NCBI GenBank assembly: GCA_025924755.1
Contig: JAICHT010000089.1
Location: 1 to 12,259 of the forward strand
Direction: 5' to 3'
Length of the DNA stretch: 12,259 nucleotides
Origin: Chitinophagaceae bacterium
GTDB taxonomy: Bacteria; Bacteroidota; Bacteroidia; Chitinophagales; Chitinophagaceae
The first letter of the stretch is position 1, and every line of letters begins with the position of its first letter. Position numbers and translations under genes: made by a program. Below are positions 6,841-12,259 of this stretch, piece after piece. The notes under the pieces were generated by a model. The model was not told the DNA's origin. It was given only the letters and a program-made list of their open reading frames with translations, and searched no databases.

Positions 6841-7589
6841 GCGTCTTTCTTCTGTTGATCCTGCAATAATTTTAGGATAGCCAATATCCCTGTAAAATCA
6901 CAGGCGTATGTAATTGAAGTTGTCGCCATAACTCGTTGAATCTGGCTAACCGGATATGGGCAACTATTGGATTCCTGATACCTGCAATCAAGCCATTCCG
7001 TTATCTTTCTGGATATTCTTCTCCTTTCTCCGTTTGGATAGGTATATAATGTATACCGGCTTATATACCTGTTATTAAAAATGGCATTGCCTCTGCTTGT
7101 AACCTGAAATTCTTTATTAAAAAGTTTTCTTTTTATTGGTTTATGAAATGACGATGTGTACAATGGCGTTTTTGGTATGGCAACGAATGCTTTAGCATTT
7201 ACATCTGAATCTATTAAAACAGGCGTGACAGGAGCAGGTGTTGTAAGCTTCTTTTTAATTACCAACACAGTAGAAGCATGCAACGGAATAGGATTCTTTT
7301 TTAGATTGAGCAAAAGAAGTAAACCGATGGTTGCTGCTATAAACAATATTGCTGCATACTTGGCCGGAACTTTAAAAAAACTGATTACCGAAGCCAAAGG
7401 TTTTTTTGCAGGCAAATGAGCGTCTATTTTTTGCCAAAGTGCAGCGGGTGGCTGTTCTTCAAAATGGTAAAGTTTATCAGGATAATTTTGGAGGTCTTCT
7501 TTGTCTAGGGCATCAGCTATTCGGGACCATGCTGTCAGCGGAGGTTCAGCCTGGTAATCGAAAAGCTTTTTTTTAAGATTTTGGTTCAT
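6828..7589 (-). CDS. Putative membrane anti-sigma factor partner of the ECF sigma gene
   Basis: A 253-residue single-pass membrane protein encoded two bases after the ECF sigma gene, the classic place for its anti-sigma factor. The cytoplasmic N-terminus (1-75) holds two copies of an aromatic-acidic-PP-x3-W-x2-I unit: PPLTAW at 16-21 with Ile24, and PPAALW at 47-52 with Ile55, 31 residues apart. One transmembrane helix follows (about 78-96, AAILFIAATIGLLLLL). The remaining 155 residues are predicted periplasmic, basic, with three cysteines in the last third (DCRYQ, SCPYP, YACDF). The zinc-binding HxxxCxxC motif of classical ZAS anti-sigma factors is absent, so the assignment rests on position and topology, not on a known domain. 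The C-terminus overlaps the thioesterase start by 13 bases. Confidence that it is a real membrane protein is high; its role as anti-sigma factor is inferred. Confidence 0.75.
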   Translation of the reverse strand: MNQNLKKKLFDYQAEPPLTAWSRIADALDKEDLQNYPDKLYHFEEQPPAALWQKIDAHLPAKKPLASVISFFKVPAKYAAILFIAATIGLLLLLNLKKNPIPLHASTVLVIKKKLTTPAPVTPVLIDSDVNAKAFVAIPKTPLYTSSFHKPIKRKLFNKEFQVTSRGNAIFNNRYISRYTLYTYPNGERRRISRKITEWLDCRYQESNSCPYPVSQIQRVMATTSITYACDFTGILAILKLLQDQQKKDAWHE

Positions 7590-7591
7590 AG

Positions 7592-8161
7592 TTATGGAGC
7601 CTGCTTTCGTAATTCAATATGGATTTTCAACTGTTCCTGTAAAATGGCTTTTGCTCTGGATAGTTGCGATTTGCTGGTGCCTTCGCTGATACCTAATTTT
7701 TCGGATATTTCCTTATGGGTATATCCTTCTACAATGTATAAATTAAAAACGGTTCTATAACCAGGTGAAAGTTTTTGTACCAGGTTGATAACATCTCTTT
7801 CTGCCAGGTTGTCTAATATAGAAAGATATTTACCTTCAATGGTATCCTCTTCTCTTTCTGTTATCGGTTGTAAATAAAATCTTTTTCTGAAATGTTCGAT
7901 AGCCGTATTTATAAATATGCGCCGTATCCATCCTTCAAAAGATCCTTCACTTCTATAGCTTCCAATTTTCTTGAAAACTTTTAGAAACCCTTCCTGCATA
8001 ATATCCTGCGCTTCTTCTGTATTACTGGCATACCGGAGGCATATGCCATACATCTTGGATGCAAACAGGTCATACAAGCGTTGTTGCATTTTTCGTTCAC
8101 CTGAAATACATCCTTTAATTAAGTCGGTTTCGTGGGTTATTTGGTTGCTTATATCGCTCAA
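7592..8161 (-). CDS. ECF-subfamily RNA polymerase sigma factor (sigma-70 family), TTG start
   Basis: A 189-residue sigma factor with only regions 2 and 4, as in the ECF group. Region 2 is clear: YDLFASKMYGICLRYASN, then EAQDIMQEGFLKVFKKI and SFEGWIRRIFINTAIEHFRK (about residues 30-95; -10 recognition and core binding). Region 4 is LSPGYRTVFNLYIVEGYTHKEISEKLGISEGTSKSQLSRAK (about 130-172), with the helix-turn-helix contacting the -35. No ATG is available: an in-frame stop lies four codons upstream, and the first internal ATG (at Met25, in RKMQQRL) would remove the start of region 2. The start is therefore taken as TTG at 8159-8161, nine bases after the rdgB stop, which suggests translational coupling. 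The next gene encodes its putative membrane anti-sigma factor. Such sigma factors usually answer envelope signals and often regulate their own operon; the signal here is unknown. Confidence 0.9.
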   Translation of the reverse strand: MSDISNQITHETDLIKGCISGERKMQQRLYDLFASKMYGICLRYASNTEEAQDIMQEGFLKVFKKIGSYRSEGSFEGWIRRIFINTAIEHFRKRFYLQPITEREEDTIEGKYLSILDNLAERDVINLVQKLSPGYRTVFNLYIVEGYTHKEISEKLGISEGTSKSQLSRAKAILQEQLKIHIELRKQAP

Positions 8162-8170
8162 TATAAGTTT

Positions 8171-8752
8171 TTATGTAGGTAGGATATTCAAAAACGTTAC
8201 CAGCTTATCCATAGCTTTCCGCCGGTGGCTGTATGCGTTTTTTTCTTCCAGTGTCATTTCTGCAAATGTTTTGGTGGCGCCATCCGGAACAAATACGGCA
8301 TCATACCCAAAGCCCCCAACACCTGCTGCTTCATGGGTTATAATGCCATCGCACACTCCTTCAAACATATGTTCCTTTTCATATAATATTAAACAGATTA
8401 CTGTTCTAAACTGCGCCTTTCGATTTTGGATATTCTTTAAATTTTGTAATAGCTTTTCTATGTTTTTTTCGGATGACTTTTCATCTCCTGCATATCGGGC
8501 GCTATATACTCCGGGTTCACCATTGAGTGCAGCTACTTCCAGGCCTGTATCTTCGCTAAAGCAGTTTTTGCCAGTCATACTATGAATGGTTCTTGCTTTT
8601 TCAATTGCATTTGCTTCCAGCGTGTCGTGTGGCTCCGGTATATCTATTTCAATACCAGCCTGCTTTAAGGTAATTGCATTTATATTGGCCGGGAGGATTT
8701 TTTCAATCTCTATTATTTTATGGGCATTGTTAGTGGCTAGTATCAGCTTCAT
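8171..8752 (-). CDS. rdgB: XTP/dITP diphosphatase (RdgB/HAM1 family)
   Basis: This house-cleaning enzyme hydrolyses non-canonical purine nucleotides (dITP, XTP, ITP) to monophosphate plus pyrophosphate, keeping deaminated bases out of DNA and RNA. The 193-residue length is typical. All family motifs are present: LATNNAHK at 5-12 (phosphate-binding TNNxxK), FSEDTGLEV at 65-73 with Asp68 as candidate general base and metal ligand, GVYSARYAG (81-89), GGFGYDAVF (146-154) for base recognition, TFAEMTLEEKN (162-172) and SHRRKA (175-180). ATG at 8750-8752 directly precedes the KLILATNN strand, so the start is certain. It sits four bases after the HolD-like gene and nine before the sigma-factor start, within one cluster. 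Confidence 0.96.
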   Translation of the reverse strand: MKLILATNNAHKIIEIEKILPANINAITLKQAGIEIDIPEPHDTLEANAIEKARTIHSMTGKNCFSEDTGLEVAALNGEPGVYSARYAGDEKSSEKNIEKLLQNLKNIQNRKAQFRTVICLILYEKEHMFEGVCDGIITHEAAGVGGFGYDAVFVPDGATKTFAEMTLEEKNAYSHRRKAMDKLVTFLNILPT

Positions 8753-8756
8753 GGTT

Positions 8757-9245
8757 TTATAAAGAAAATAAGGTTTTTAGATTTTGCCATAGTTGTAATT
8801 TCAATATTTTATCCTGCTCGATTTCCTGCAGGGAGGGGGCATATAAATAAGTAACTTTATTAAATGGCTGAATTTTAAATGAAGGAAAGTTTAAAGGCAA
8901 GCCAAAGGATAAAGGATCAACACCAATTAATAAAACTGTTTCAGGATTAAAAAAGGCAATCACTTCGGTGTAGTTCGTCCCGGCTATATTGTTTTGATTG
9001 ATAAGTGCTATATCATCCAGACCTAGTTTGCAGGCTGTTAGTATCGTAGTTAAAAAAGAAAGCGCTGTATCTTTCAAATAAGGCTCCTGCGAATGGCTGG
9101 TAACAAGTAGGATGTTCTTTTTATTTTTTCCCAGAAATGGAATTGCGGGTTTTTCGGGCATTGGTGTTGCAGTAGTTTCCACCAGTACATGGGCATATAA
9201 ATCGGATAACAATTGGGGTACAAGCTCGATATGGTTTAAACTCAT
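8757..9245 (-). CDS. Unannotated protein, possible DNA polymerase III psi (HolD)-like subunit
   Basis: A 162-residue soluble protein, first gene of the minus-strand cluster. Its layout resembles the clamp-loader accessory subunit psi. A short amphipathic N-terminus (HIELVPQLLSDLYAHVLVE, 5-23) is followed by a Pro-rich linker (28-36), then an alpha/beta domain opening with the strand NILLVTSH (44-51). A long helix then leads into LGLDDIALIN, and a strand-and-loop section TVLLIGVDPLSFGLP follows. The C-terminus is PSLQEI (137-142) plus a helix holding KLQLWQNLKTLF. E. coli psi likewise has an N-terminal collar-binding peptide and a hydrophobic strand before its main helix, and it ends with a short S/PxL-x-L segment and a K/R-x-x-LW helix. 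The resemblance was judged by eye from memory of the family and is not proven. No catalytic motif, signal peptide or membrane segment is visible. The gene itself is well supported by its position in a tight cluster with rdgB. Confidence 0.7.
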   Translation of the reverse strand: MSLNHIELVPQLLSDLYAHVLVETTATPMPEKPAIPFLGKNKKNILLVTSHSQEPYLKDTALSFLTTILTACKLGLDDIALINQNNIAGTNYTEVIAFFNPETVLLIGVDPLSFGLPLNFPSFKIQPFNKVTYLYAPSLQEIEQDKILKLQLWQNLKTLFSL

Positions 9246-9279
9246 ATTTATTGGTTATACGGAAGTTCCTTGCTTTTTG

Positions 9280-9287
9280 TTTCTTTG
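9280..9287 (+). promoter_or_regulatory. Weak candidate -7 element for ilvE
   Basis: TTTCTTTG differs by one base from TAnnTTTG and lies 19 bases before the ilvE ATG at 9307, in the 61-base gap shared with the divergent minus-strand cluster. No -33 element is evident. I could not find a matching element for the divergent cluster. Confidence 0.3.
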
Positions 9288-9306
9288 TACTGCTAAATTA
9301 AAAAAT

Positions 9307-10371
9307 ATGTTTGCAACAAAGGATATATCTGTGACAAAAGTGGAGCACAGCAAATTACAGAATCTGAACCTGGATCATTTGCCTTTTGGCAAATACTTTA
9401 CAGATCATATGCTGGAAGCCGATTATGAAAATGGAGAATGGAAGAATGTTGAAATTAAACCCTATCAGCCGCTAGTAATAAGCCCTTCTCTGGCTGCACT
9501 GCATTATGGGCAGTCCATATTTGAAGGAATAAAAGCATATAAAAACCAAAAGGGAGAGGCGTACATATTCCGGCCAATTGACAACTACAACCGTTTTAAT
9601 ATTTCAGCTGAGCGGATGCAAATGCCTCCGATACCGGAAGATATATTTATAGAAGGGATGAAGCAGTTGGTAGCACTGGATAGTAACTGGATTCCATCGC
9701 AACCGGATCATTCTTTATACATTCGACCGTTTATGTTTTCCTCCGATGAAGTTATTGGGGTAAGGCCATCGGAGAATTATAAGTTTCTGATCATACTTAG
9801 CCCTACCGGTCCTTATTTTAACGCACCGATCCGTATTTATGTAGAAGAGAATTATGTGAGGGCTGTGCCGGGCGGCGTCGGTTATGCAAAAGCTGCTGGT
9901 AATTATGGTGCTGCTATGTATGCTACAGCACAAGCAAAAAAGAAGGGGTACGACCAGGTTTTGTGGACGGATGCTTTTGAACATAAGTATGTGCAGGAGA
10001 TAGGCACAATGAACGTGATATTCATTATTGGCAACAAAGCCATCACTCCGGACCTTGGTGCAGGTACTATTTTGGCTGGCGTTACCCGCAATAGCGTTTT
10101 AACTTTGTTGCAGGAAATGGGTTATACTATTGAAGAACGGCCGTTAAGCATTGACGAAATTATAGATGCTTATAAGGCCAGAGAGCTGAAAGAAGTAATG
10201 GGCACAGGCACGGCTGCCACTATAACTTTAATAAAAGAGCTGCGTTATAAGGACTTTACAATGAAATTTGATACGGATAAATGGCAGGTAGCCCCAATGG
10301 TTAAAAGCTGGTTAACTGATATCAGGGAAGGGAAAAGGGAAGATAAATATGGCTGGATGGTAAAAGCCTGA
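9307..10371 (+). CDS. ilvE: Branched-chain amino acid aminotransferase (class IV PLP enzyme)
   Basis: It interconverts leucine, isoleucine and valine with their 2-oxo acids using glutamate/2-oxoglutarate. With the ATG at 9307 the protein has 354 residues, the size of the eukaryote-like (BCAT/type II) branch. Longer in-frame starts reach back through the divergent gene and have no family support. Key features: HYGQSIFEGIKAY (66-78), the FRPIDNYNRFNISAERM segment (88-104), YIRPFMF (138-144), the PLP lysine as Lys195 in GYAKAAGNYG, Glu231 in QEIGTMN for the pyridine nitrogen, the GTILAGVTRNS loop (252-263), and the phosphate-binding GTGTAA (299-304). Standing alone between a divergent cluster and a strong terminator, it is probably a single-gene transcript. 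Assignment to BCAT rather than D-amino-acid aminotransferase or ADC lyase rests on length and the KxGGNYG-like lysine motif. Confidence 0.95.
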   Translation: MFATKDISVTKVEHSKLQNLNLDHLPFGKYFTDHMLEADYENGEWKNVEIKPYQPLVISPSLAALHYGQSIFEGIKAYKNQKGEAYIFRPIDNYNRFNISAERMQMPPIPEDIFIEGMKQLVALDSNWIPSQPDHSLYIRPFMFSSDEVIGVRPSENYKFLIILSPTGPYFNAPIRIYVEENYVRAVPGGVGYAKAAGNYGAAMYATAQAKKKGYDQVLWTDAFEHKYVQEIGTMNVIFIIGNKAITPDLGAGTILAGVTRNSVLTLLQEMGYTIEERPLSIDEIIDAYKARELKEVMGTGTAATITLIKELRYKDFTMKFDTDKWQVAPMVKSWLTDIREGKREDKYGWMVKA

Positions 10372-10388
10372 TAACAATATAAATCATC

Positions 10389-10427
10389 AAAAGCCCTGAA
10401 TTTACTATTATTCAGGGCTTTTTTTTT
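10389..10427 (+). terminator. Rho-independent terminator after ilvE
   Basis: AAGCCCTGAAT (10391-10401) pairs perfectly with ATTCAGGGCTT (10410-10420) around an 8-base loop, and the T-run continues to 10427. It is a strong 11-bp stem that separates ilvE from the ribosomal protein genes. Confidence 0.9.
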
Positions 10428-10465
10428 GTATTTATGAAGACTTTTTGAAATTGTAAATTTAATTT

Positions 10466-10497
10466 TTTGGATATTCTGCTTTAGGCTGTTACCTTTG
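10466..10497 (+). promoter_or_regulatory. Promoter of rpsL-rpsG
   Basis: TTTG (10466-10469), a 20-base spacer and TACCTTTG (10490-10497) match the Bacteroidota consensus in both elements. The -7 ends 24 bases before the rpsL ATG, giving a leader of about 18 bases. This is the best promoter in the window, as expected for a ribosomal protein operon. Confidence 0.8.
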
Positions 10498-10521
10498 CCG
10501 TCCTAAAAATAAAGGTTTGTA

Positions 10522-10923
10522 ATGCCTACTATTCAACAATTAGTGCGAAAAGGAAGAGAGATCATTAAAGCAAAGAGTAAGTCAAGGGCGCTTGACAGTT
10601 GTCCGCAGCGTCGTGGTGTATGTACCCGCGTGTATACTACTACTCCTAAGAAGCCTAACTCAGCACTTCGTAAAGTAGCTAAAGTACGTTTGACCAATAA
10701 AATTGAGGTTATTGCATATATCCCTGGTGAAGGTCATAACCTGCAGGAGCACTCAATCGTTTTGATACGCGGTGGTCGTGTTAAAGACCTTCCGGGTGTA
10801 CGTTACCATATTGTACGTGGCTCTTTAGATACAGCCGGTGTAAAAGATCGTAAGCAAAGCCGTTCAAAATACGGAACTAAGAAAGAAAAAGCAGGAGCTG
10901 CAAAACCAGCCGGTAAAAAATAA
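10522..10923 (+). CDS. rpsL: 30S ribosomal protein S12
   Basis: S12 lies at the decoding centre of the 30S subunit and helps control accuracy. The universal segments are all present: MPTIQQLVRKGR, CPQRRGVCTRVYTTTPKKPNSALRK and GGRVKDLPGVRYHIVRG. Residues linked to streptomycin response are wild type, Lys43 and Lys88 (counting Met1), so no resistance substitution is seen there. Asp89, the residue that RimO methylthiolates in some bacteria, is kept. The protein has 133 residues against 124 in E. coli; the extra part is a Lys/Ala/Gly tail after SRSKYGTK, a common kind of lineage-specific extension. Codon use looks like that of a highly expressed gene. It is first in a two-gene operon with rpsG, 76 bases upstream of it. 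Confidence 0.98.
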   Translation: MPTIQQLVRKGREIIKAKSKSRALDSCPQRRGVCTRVYTTTPKKPNSALRKVAKVRLTNKIEVIAYIPGEGHNLQEHSIVLIRGGRVKDLPGVRYHIVRGSLDTAGVKDRKQSRSKYGTKKEKAGAAKPAGKK

Positions 10924-10958
10924 CCTGTATAACTTTTAAGAAAAATAAAAAGTACGAA

Positions 10959-10980
10959 TTAACCAGTCATTACTGGTTAA
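10959..10980 (+). promoter_or_regulatory. Intercistronic hairpin between rpsL and rpsG
   Basis: TTAACCAGT (10959-10967) and ACTGGTTAA (10972-10980) form a perfect 9-bp stem with a CATT tetraloop, 19 bases before the rpsG ATG. There is no T-run, so it is not a terminator. It could be an mRNA processing or stability element, or a translational control site; in E. coli S7 binds this intercistronic region of the str operon. The regulatory role here is inferred only from position. Confidence 0.5.
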
Positions 10981-10999
10981 GCTTAAATAAGCGGTAAAA

Positions 11000-11467
11000 A
11001 TGAGAAAATCACAAGCAAAAAAACTTCCTCTGGCGCCAGATCCCCGTTTTAACGATAAACTGGTTACCCGTTTTGTAAATAATATTATGTGGCAAGGAAA
11101 GAAAAGCGTTGCCTTTGATATCTTTTATGATGCTTTAGACAAAGTAGCTAAGCAAACCGGAGAGGATGGATATGAAATCTGGAAAAGAGCTTTATCTAAT
11201 GTAACGCCTGCTGTAGAAGTCAGAAGCCGTCGTATTGGTGGTGCTACTTTTCAGATTCCGGCTGAAGTACGCCAGGATCGTAAGATCTCATTAAGCATTA
11301 AATGGCTGATTCGATATAGTCGTGATAGAAATGGCCGCAGCATGGCCGATAAACTGGCTAATGAAATTGTAGCAGCCAGCAAAGGTGAAGGCGCTGCTTT
11401 TAAAAAGAAAGAAGATACACATCGTATGGCAGAAGCTAATAAGGCCTTTGCTCATTTTAGAGTATAA
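11000..11467 (+). CDS. rpsG: 30S ribosomal protein S7
   Basis: S7 binds the 3' major domain of 16S rRNA, starts assembly of the 30S head and contacts the E-site tRNA. The 155-residue length matches the bacterial norm. Family segments are clear: the N-terminal RKSQAKKLPLAPDPRFNDKLVTRFVN, then GKKSVAFDIFYDALD, the RRIGGATFQIPAEVR beta-hairpin, the IRYSRDRNGRSMADKLANEI helix, and the C-terminal KKKEDTHRMAEANKAFAHFR. It is the second gene after rpsL, with a hairpin in the gap. A terminator follows 20 bases after the stop, so the usual next gene fusA is not in this transcript. In E. coli S7 is the autoregulator of the str operon; whether that holds here is not shown. Confidence 0.98.
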   Translation: MRKSQAKKLPLAPDPRFNDKLVTRFVNNIMWQGKKSVAFDIFYDALDKVAKQTGEDGYEIWKRALSNVTPAVEVRSRRIGGATFQIPAEVRQDRKISLSIKWLIRYSRDRNGRSMADKLANEIVAASKGEGAAFKKKEDTHRMAEANKAFAHFRV

Positions 11468-11487
11468 AAATTAATTGACAGATAAAT

Positions 11488-11517
11488 AAAAAACCATCCA
11501 ATATTGGATGGTTTTTT
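11488..11517. terminator. Bidirectional terminator between rpsG and the repetitive gene
   Basis: A perfect 30-base palindrome: six A, CCATCCAAT, ATTGGATGG, six T. It gives a GC-containing stem with a T-run on either strand, so it can end both the rpsL-rpsG transcript and the minus-strand transcript arriving from the gene that stops at 11536. Confidence 0.88.
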
Positions 11518-11535
11518 ATTTAAGTATCTGGTGAA

Positions 11536-12259
11536 CTATTCGTTATTACTATTGCCTCCAGACCCTGTATTATTTCCATTACCGGATTCGCCCATATTGC
11601 TTCCGGAATTAGGATTTGTTACACCTTCAGGAGTTTGTGAACCAGTAGCAGTATCACTACCTTCATATTGAGTACCGGTATCTGCTGTGGTAGTTCTTGT
11701 TTCTTCTGCAGTATTGCCTCTACCACCTACTCTGCTGCCGCTTCTTCCTCCGCTAGTGCTGCGGCCTTGTTCTGTACGGCTGCCTTTTGAAGTACTTCTG
11801 CCACCGCCTTTTGATACGGATTTGCTGGCACCTTTACCTTTGGAAGGAGCTGCTTTAGAAGCGCCACCACGACTGGCTGAACCAGAACTGCGACCACCGG
11901 TTGCACCTTTAGAGGTTGAACCTTTCGAAGCTGCACCTTTGGAAGAACCGCCTCTGCCGCCAGAACTCTTTGTGGCTGTTTTGCTGGCGCCACCACGGCT
12001 TGATGAACCACCACGACTGCCAGAACTTTTGCTCATACCGCCTTTTTTAGCCACTTCTTTTTTTGTTCTCTCGCTGGCAGAAGCAAGGCCTCTTTTAGAA
12101 GTACCTTTAGATGAGCTTTTAGTTGCCGTTTTTGAGCCGCCTTTTGATACGGATTTGCTGGCACCTTTACCTTTGGAAGGAGCTGCTTTAGAAGCGCCAC
12201 CACGACTGGCTGAACCAGAACTGCGACCACCGGTTGCACCTTTAGAGGTTGAACCTTTC
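11536..12259 (-). CDS. Repetitive Gly/Ser/Lys/Arg/Ala-rich protein with a KGG stress motif, 5' end outside the window
   Basis: The frame ending in TAG at 11536-11538 is open all the way to base 12258, so 240 C-terminal residues are visible and the start lies beyond the right edge. A GTG at 12052-12054 could be read as a start but would split a conserved motif. That motif runs from KRGLAS (12079-12096) to EVAKKGG (12037-12057) and matches the KRGxAS...KxxxAxKGG pattern of the KGG family (GsiB-type general stress proteins, fungal con-10). Around it are low-complexity SKG, GGRSSGS and SRGGASK units, strongly basic, with two identical 41-codon blocks. The last 60 or so residues switch to an Asn/Gly/Thr/Glu-rich, mildly acidic tail. 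No membrane segment is visible; the chain is probably disordered. It may bind nucleic acid or act in desiccation/stress protection, but function is unproven. It converges on rpsG and shares its terminator. Confidence 0.8.
   Translation of the reverse strand, partial: KGSTSKGATGGRSSGSASRGGASKAAPSKGKGASKSVSKGGSKTATKSSSKGTSKRGLASASERTKKEVAKKGGMSKSSGSRGGSSSRGGASKTATKSSGGRGGSSKGAASKGSTSKGATGGRSSGSASRGGASKAAPSKGKGASKSVSKGGGRSTSKGSRTEQGRSTSGGRSGSRVGGRGNTAEETRTTTADTGTQYEGSDTATGSQTPEGVTNPNSGSNMGESGNGNNTGSGGNSNNE
11804..11926 (-). repeat. Direct repeat, copy 1 (123 bp)
   Basis: Identical base for base to 12137-12259. The offset is 333 bp, exactly 111 codons, so the copies stay in frame within the repetitive gene. 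Copy 1 encodes a block running from KGSTSKGAT through GGASKAAPSKGKG to SVSKGG. Confidence 0.95.
12137..12259 (-). repeat. Direct repeat, copy 2 (123 bp, reaches the window edge)
   Basis: Perfect copy of 11804-11926. Identity begins at 12137 (the base before differs) and is still perfect at the last base of the window, so the repeat may be longer and further copies may follow. Confidence 0.95.

Noticed and set aside
7971..8585. Plus-strand open frame of 204 codons opposite rdgB and the sigma gene
   Set aside because: It lies wholly antisense to two confidently identified genes, and its translation has no family motif and odd composition; a shadow of minus-strand coding.
9112..9306. Upstream extension of the ilvE frame to an ATG at 9112
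   Set aside because: The extra 65 residues overlap the divergent gene, contain no aminotransferase sequence, and the enzyme family begins at the ATG at 9307.
10522..10923. Streptomycin-resistance change in S12
   Set aside because: Lys43 and Lys88 and their surroundings are the sensitive wild-type form.
11727..12239. Two other minus-strand open frames rich in Val/Ala/Lys/Gln across the repetitive gene
   Set aside because: They are frame-shifted readings of the same repeats; the frame with the KGG motif and SKG units is open throughout and has coherent composition.
11804..12259. CRISPR array or mobile-element repeat
   Set aside because: Only two long copies, in frame inside one coding sequence, with no short regular repeat-spacer pattern, terminal inverted repeats or transposase.

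Overview
The window looks like an ordinary chromosomal segment of a member of the Bacteroidota, probably close to the Chitinophagaceae (family level is an inference). Support comes from moderately AT-rich DNA, several Bacteroidota-type promoters (TTTG/TTG, about 20 bp, TAnnTTTG), almost no Shine-Dalgarno sequences, a large YidC with an extended periplasmic domain, and the pyrG-yidC pairing. I see no RNA gene, CRISPR array, insertion sequence or prophage. No stretch over 300 bases lacks a gene; the longest gaps are about 150 bases, at 10372-10521 (terminator plus rpsL promoter) and 3283-3430 (between two divergent genes).

Layout from left to right. The last 63 codons of CTP synthase (pyrG) are followed by yidC, which has its own -7 promoter element and a strong terminator. 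Next comes a secreted protein of unknown function, convergent with a small exported protein on the minus strand. A TPR-repeat protein, a ComA-type phosphosulfolactate synthase homologue and shikimate dehydrogenase (aroE) follow on the plus strand; comA has a clear promoter and overlaps aroE by ATGA. AroE converges on a minus-strand gene cluster, sharing a TTAA in which both stop codons lie. Read 5'->3', that cluster is: an unannotated protein with a psi-subunit (HolD)-like look, rdgB/HAM1, an ECF sigma factor with a TTG start, its membrane anti-sigma partner, and a hotdog thioesterase. Gaps are 2-9 bases, with one 13-base overlap, so co-transcription is very likely. Divergent from it is the branched-chain aminotransferase (ilvE), ending in a strong terminator. 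Then come rpsL and rpsG with a textbook promoter, followed directly by a bidirectional terminator rather than by fusA.

The right end holds the 3' part of a minus-strand gene for a very repetitive Gly/Ser/Lys/Arg/Ala-rich protein. Its frame is open to the edge of the window. It contains a KGG-type stress motif and a perfect in-frame 123-bp direct repeat (period 333 bp) that reaches the window end.

Most of the window is housekeeping. The items most worth a second look are the repetitive KGG protein, the HolD-like candidate, the ComA homologue coupled to aroE, and the thioesterase with Asn at the usual catalytic Asp position. I saw no clear evidence of a wholly new system.
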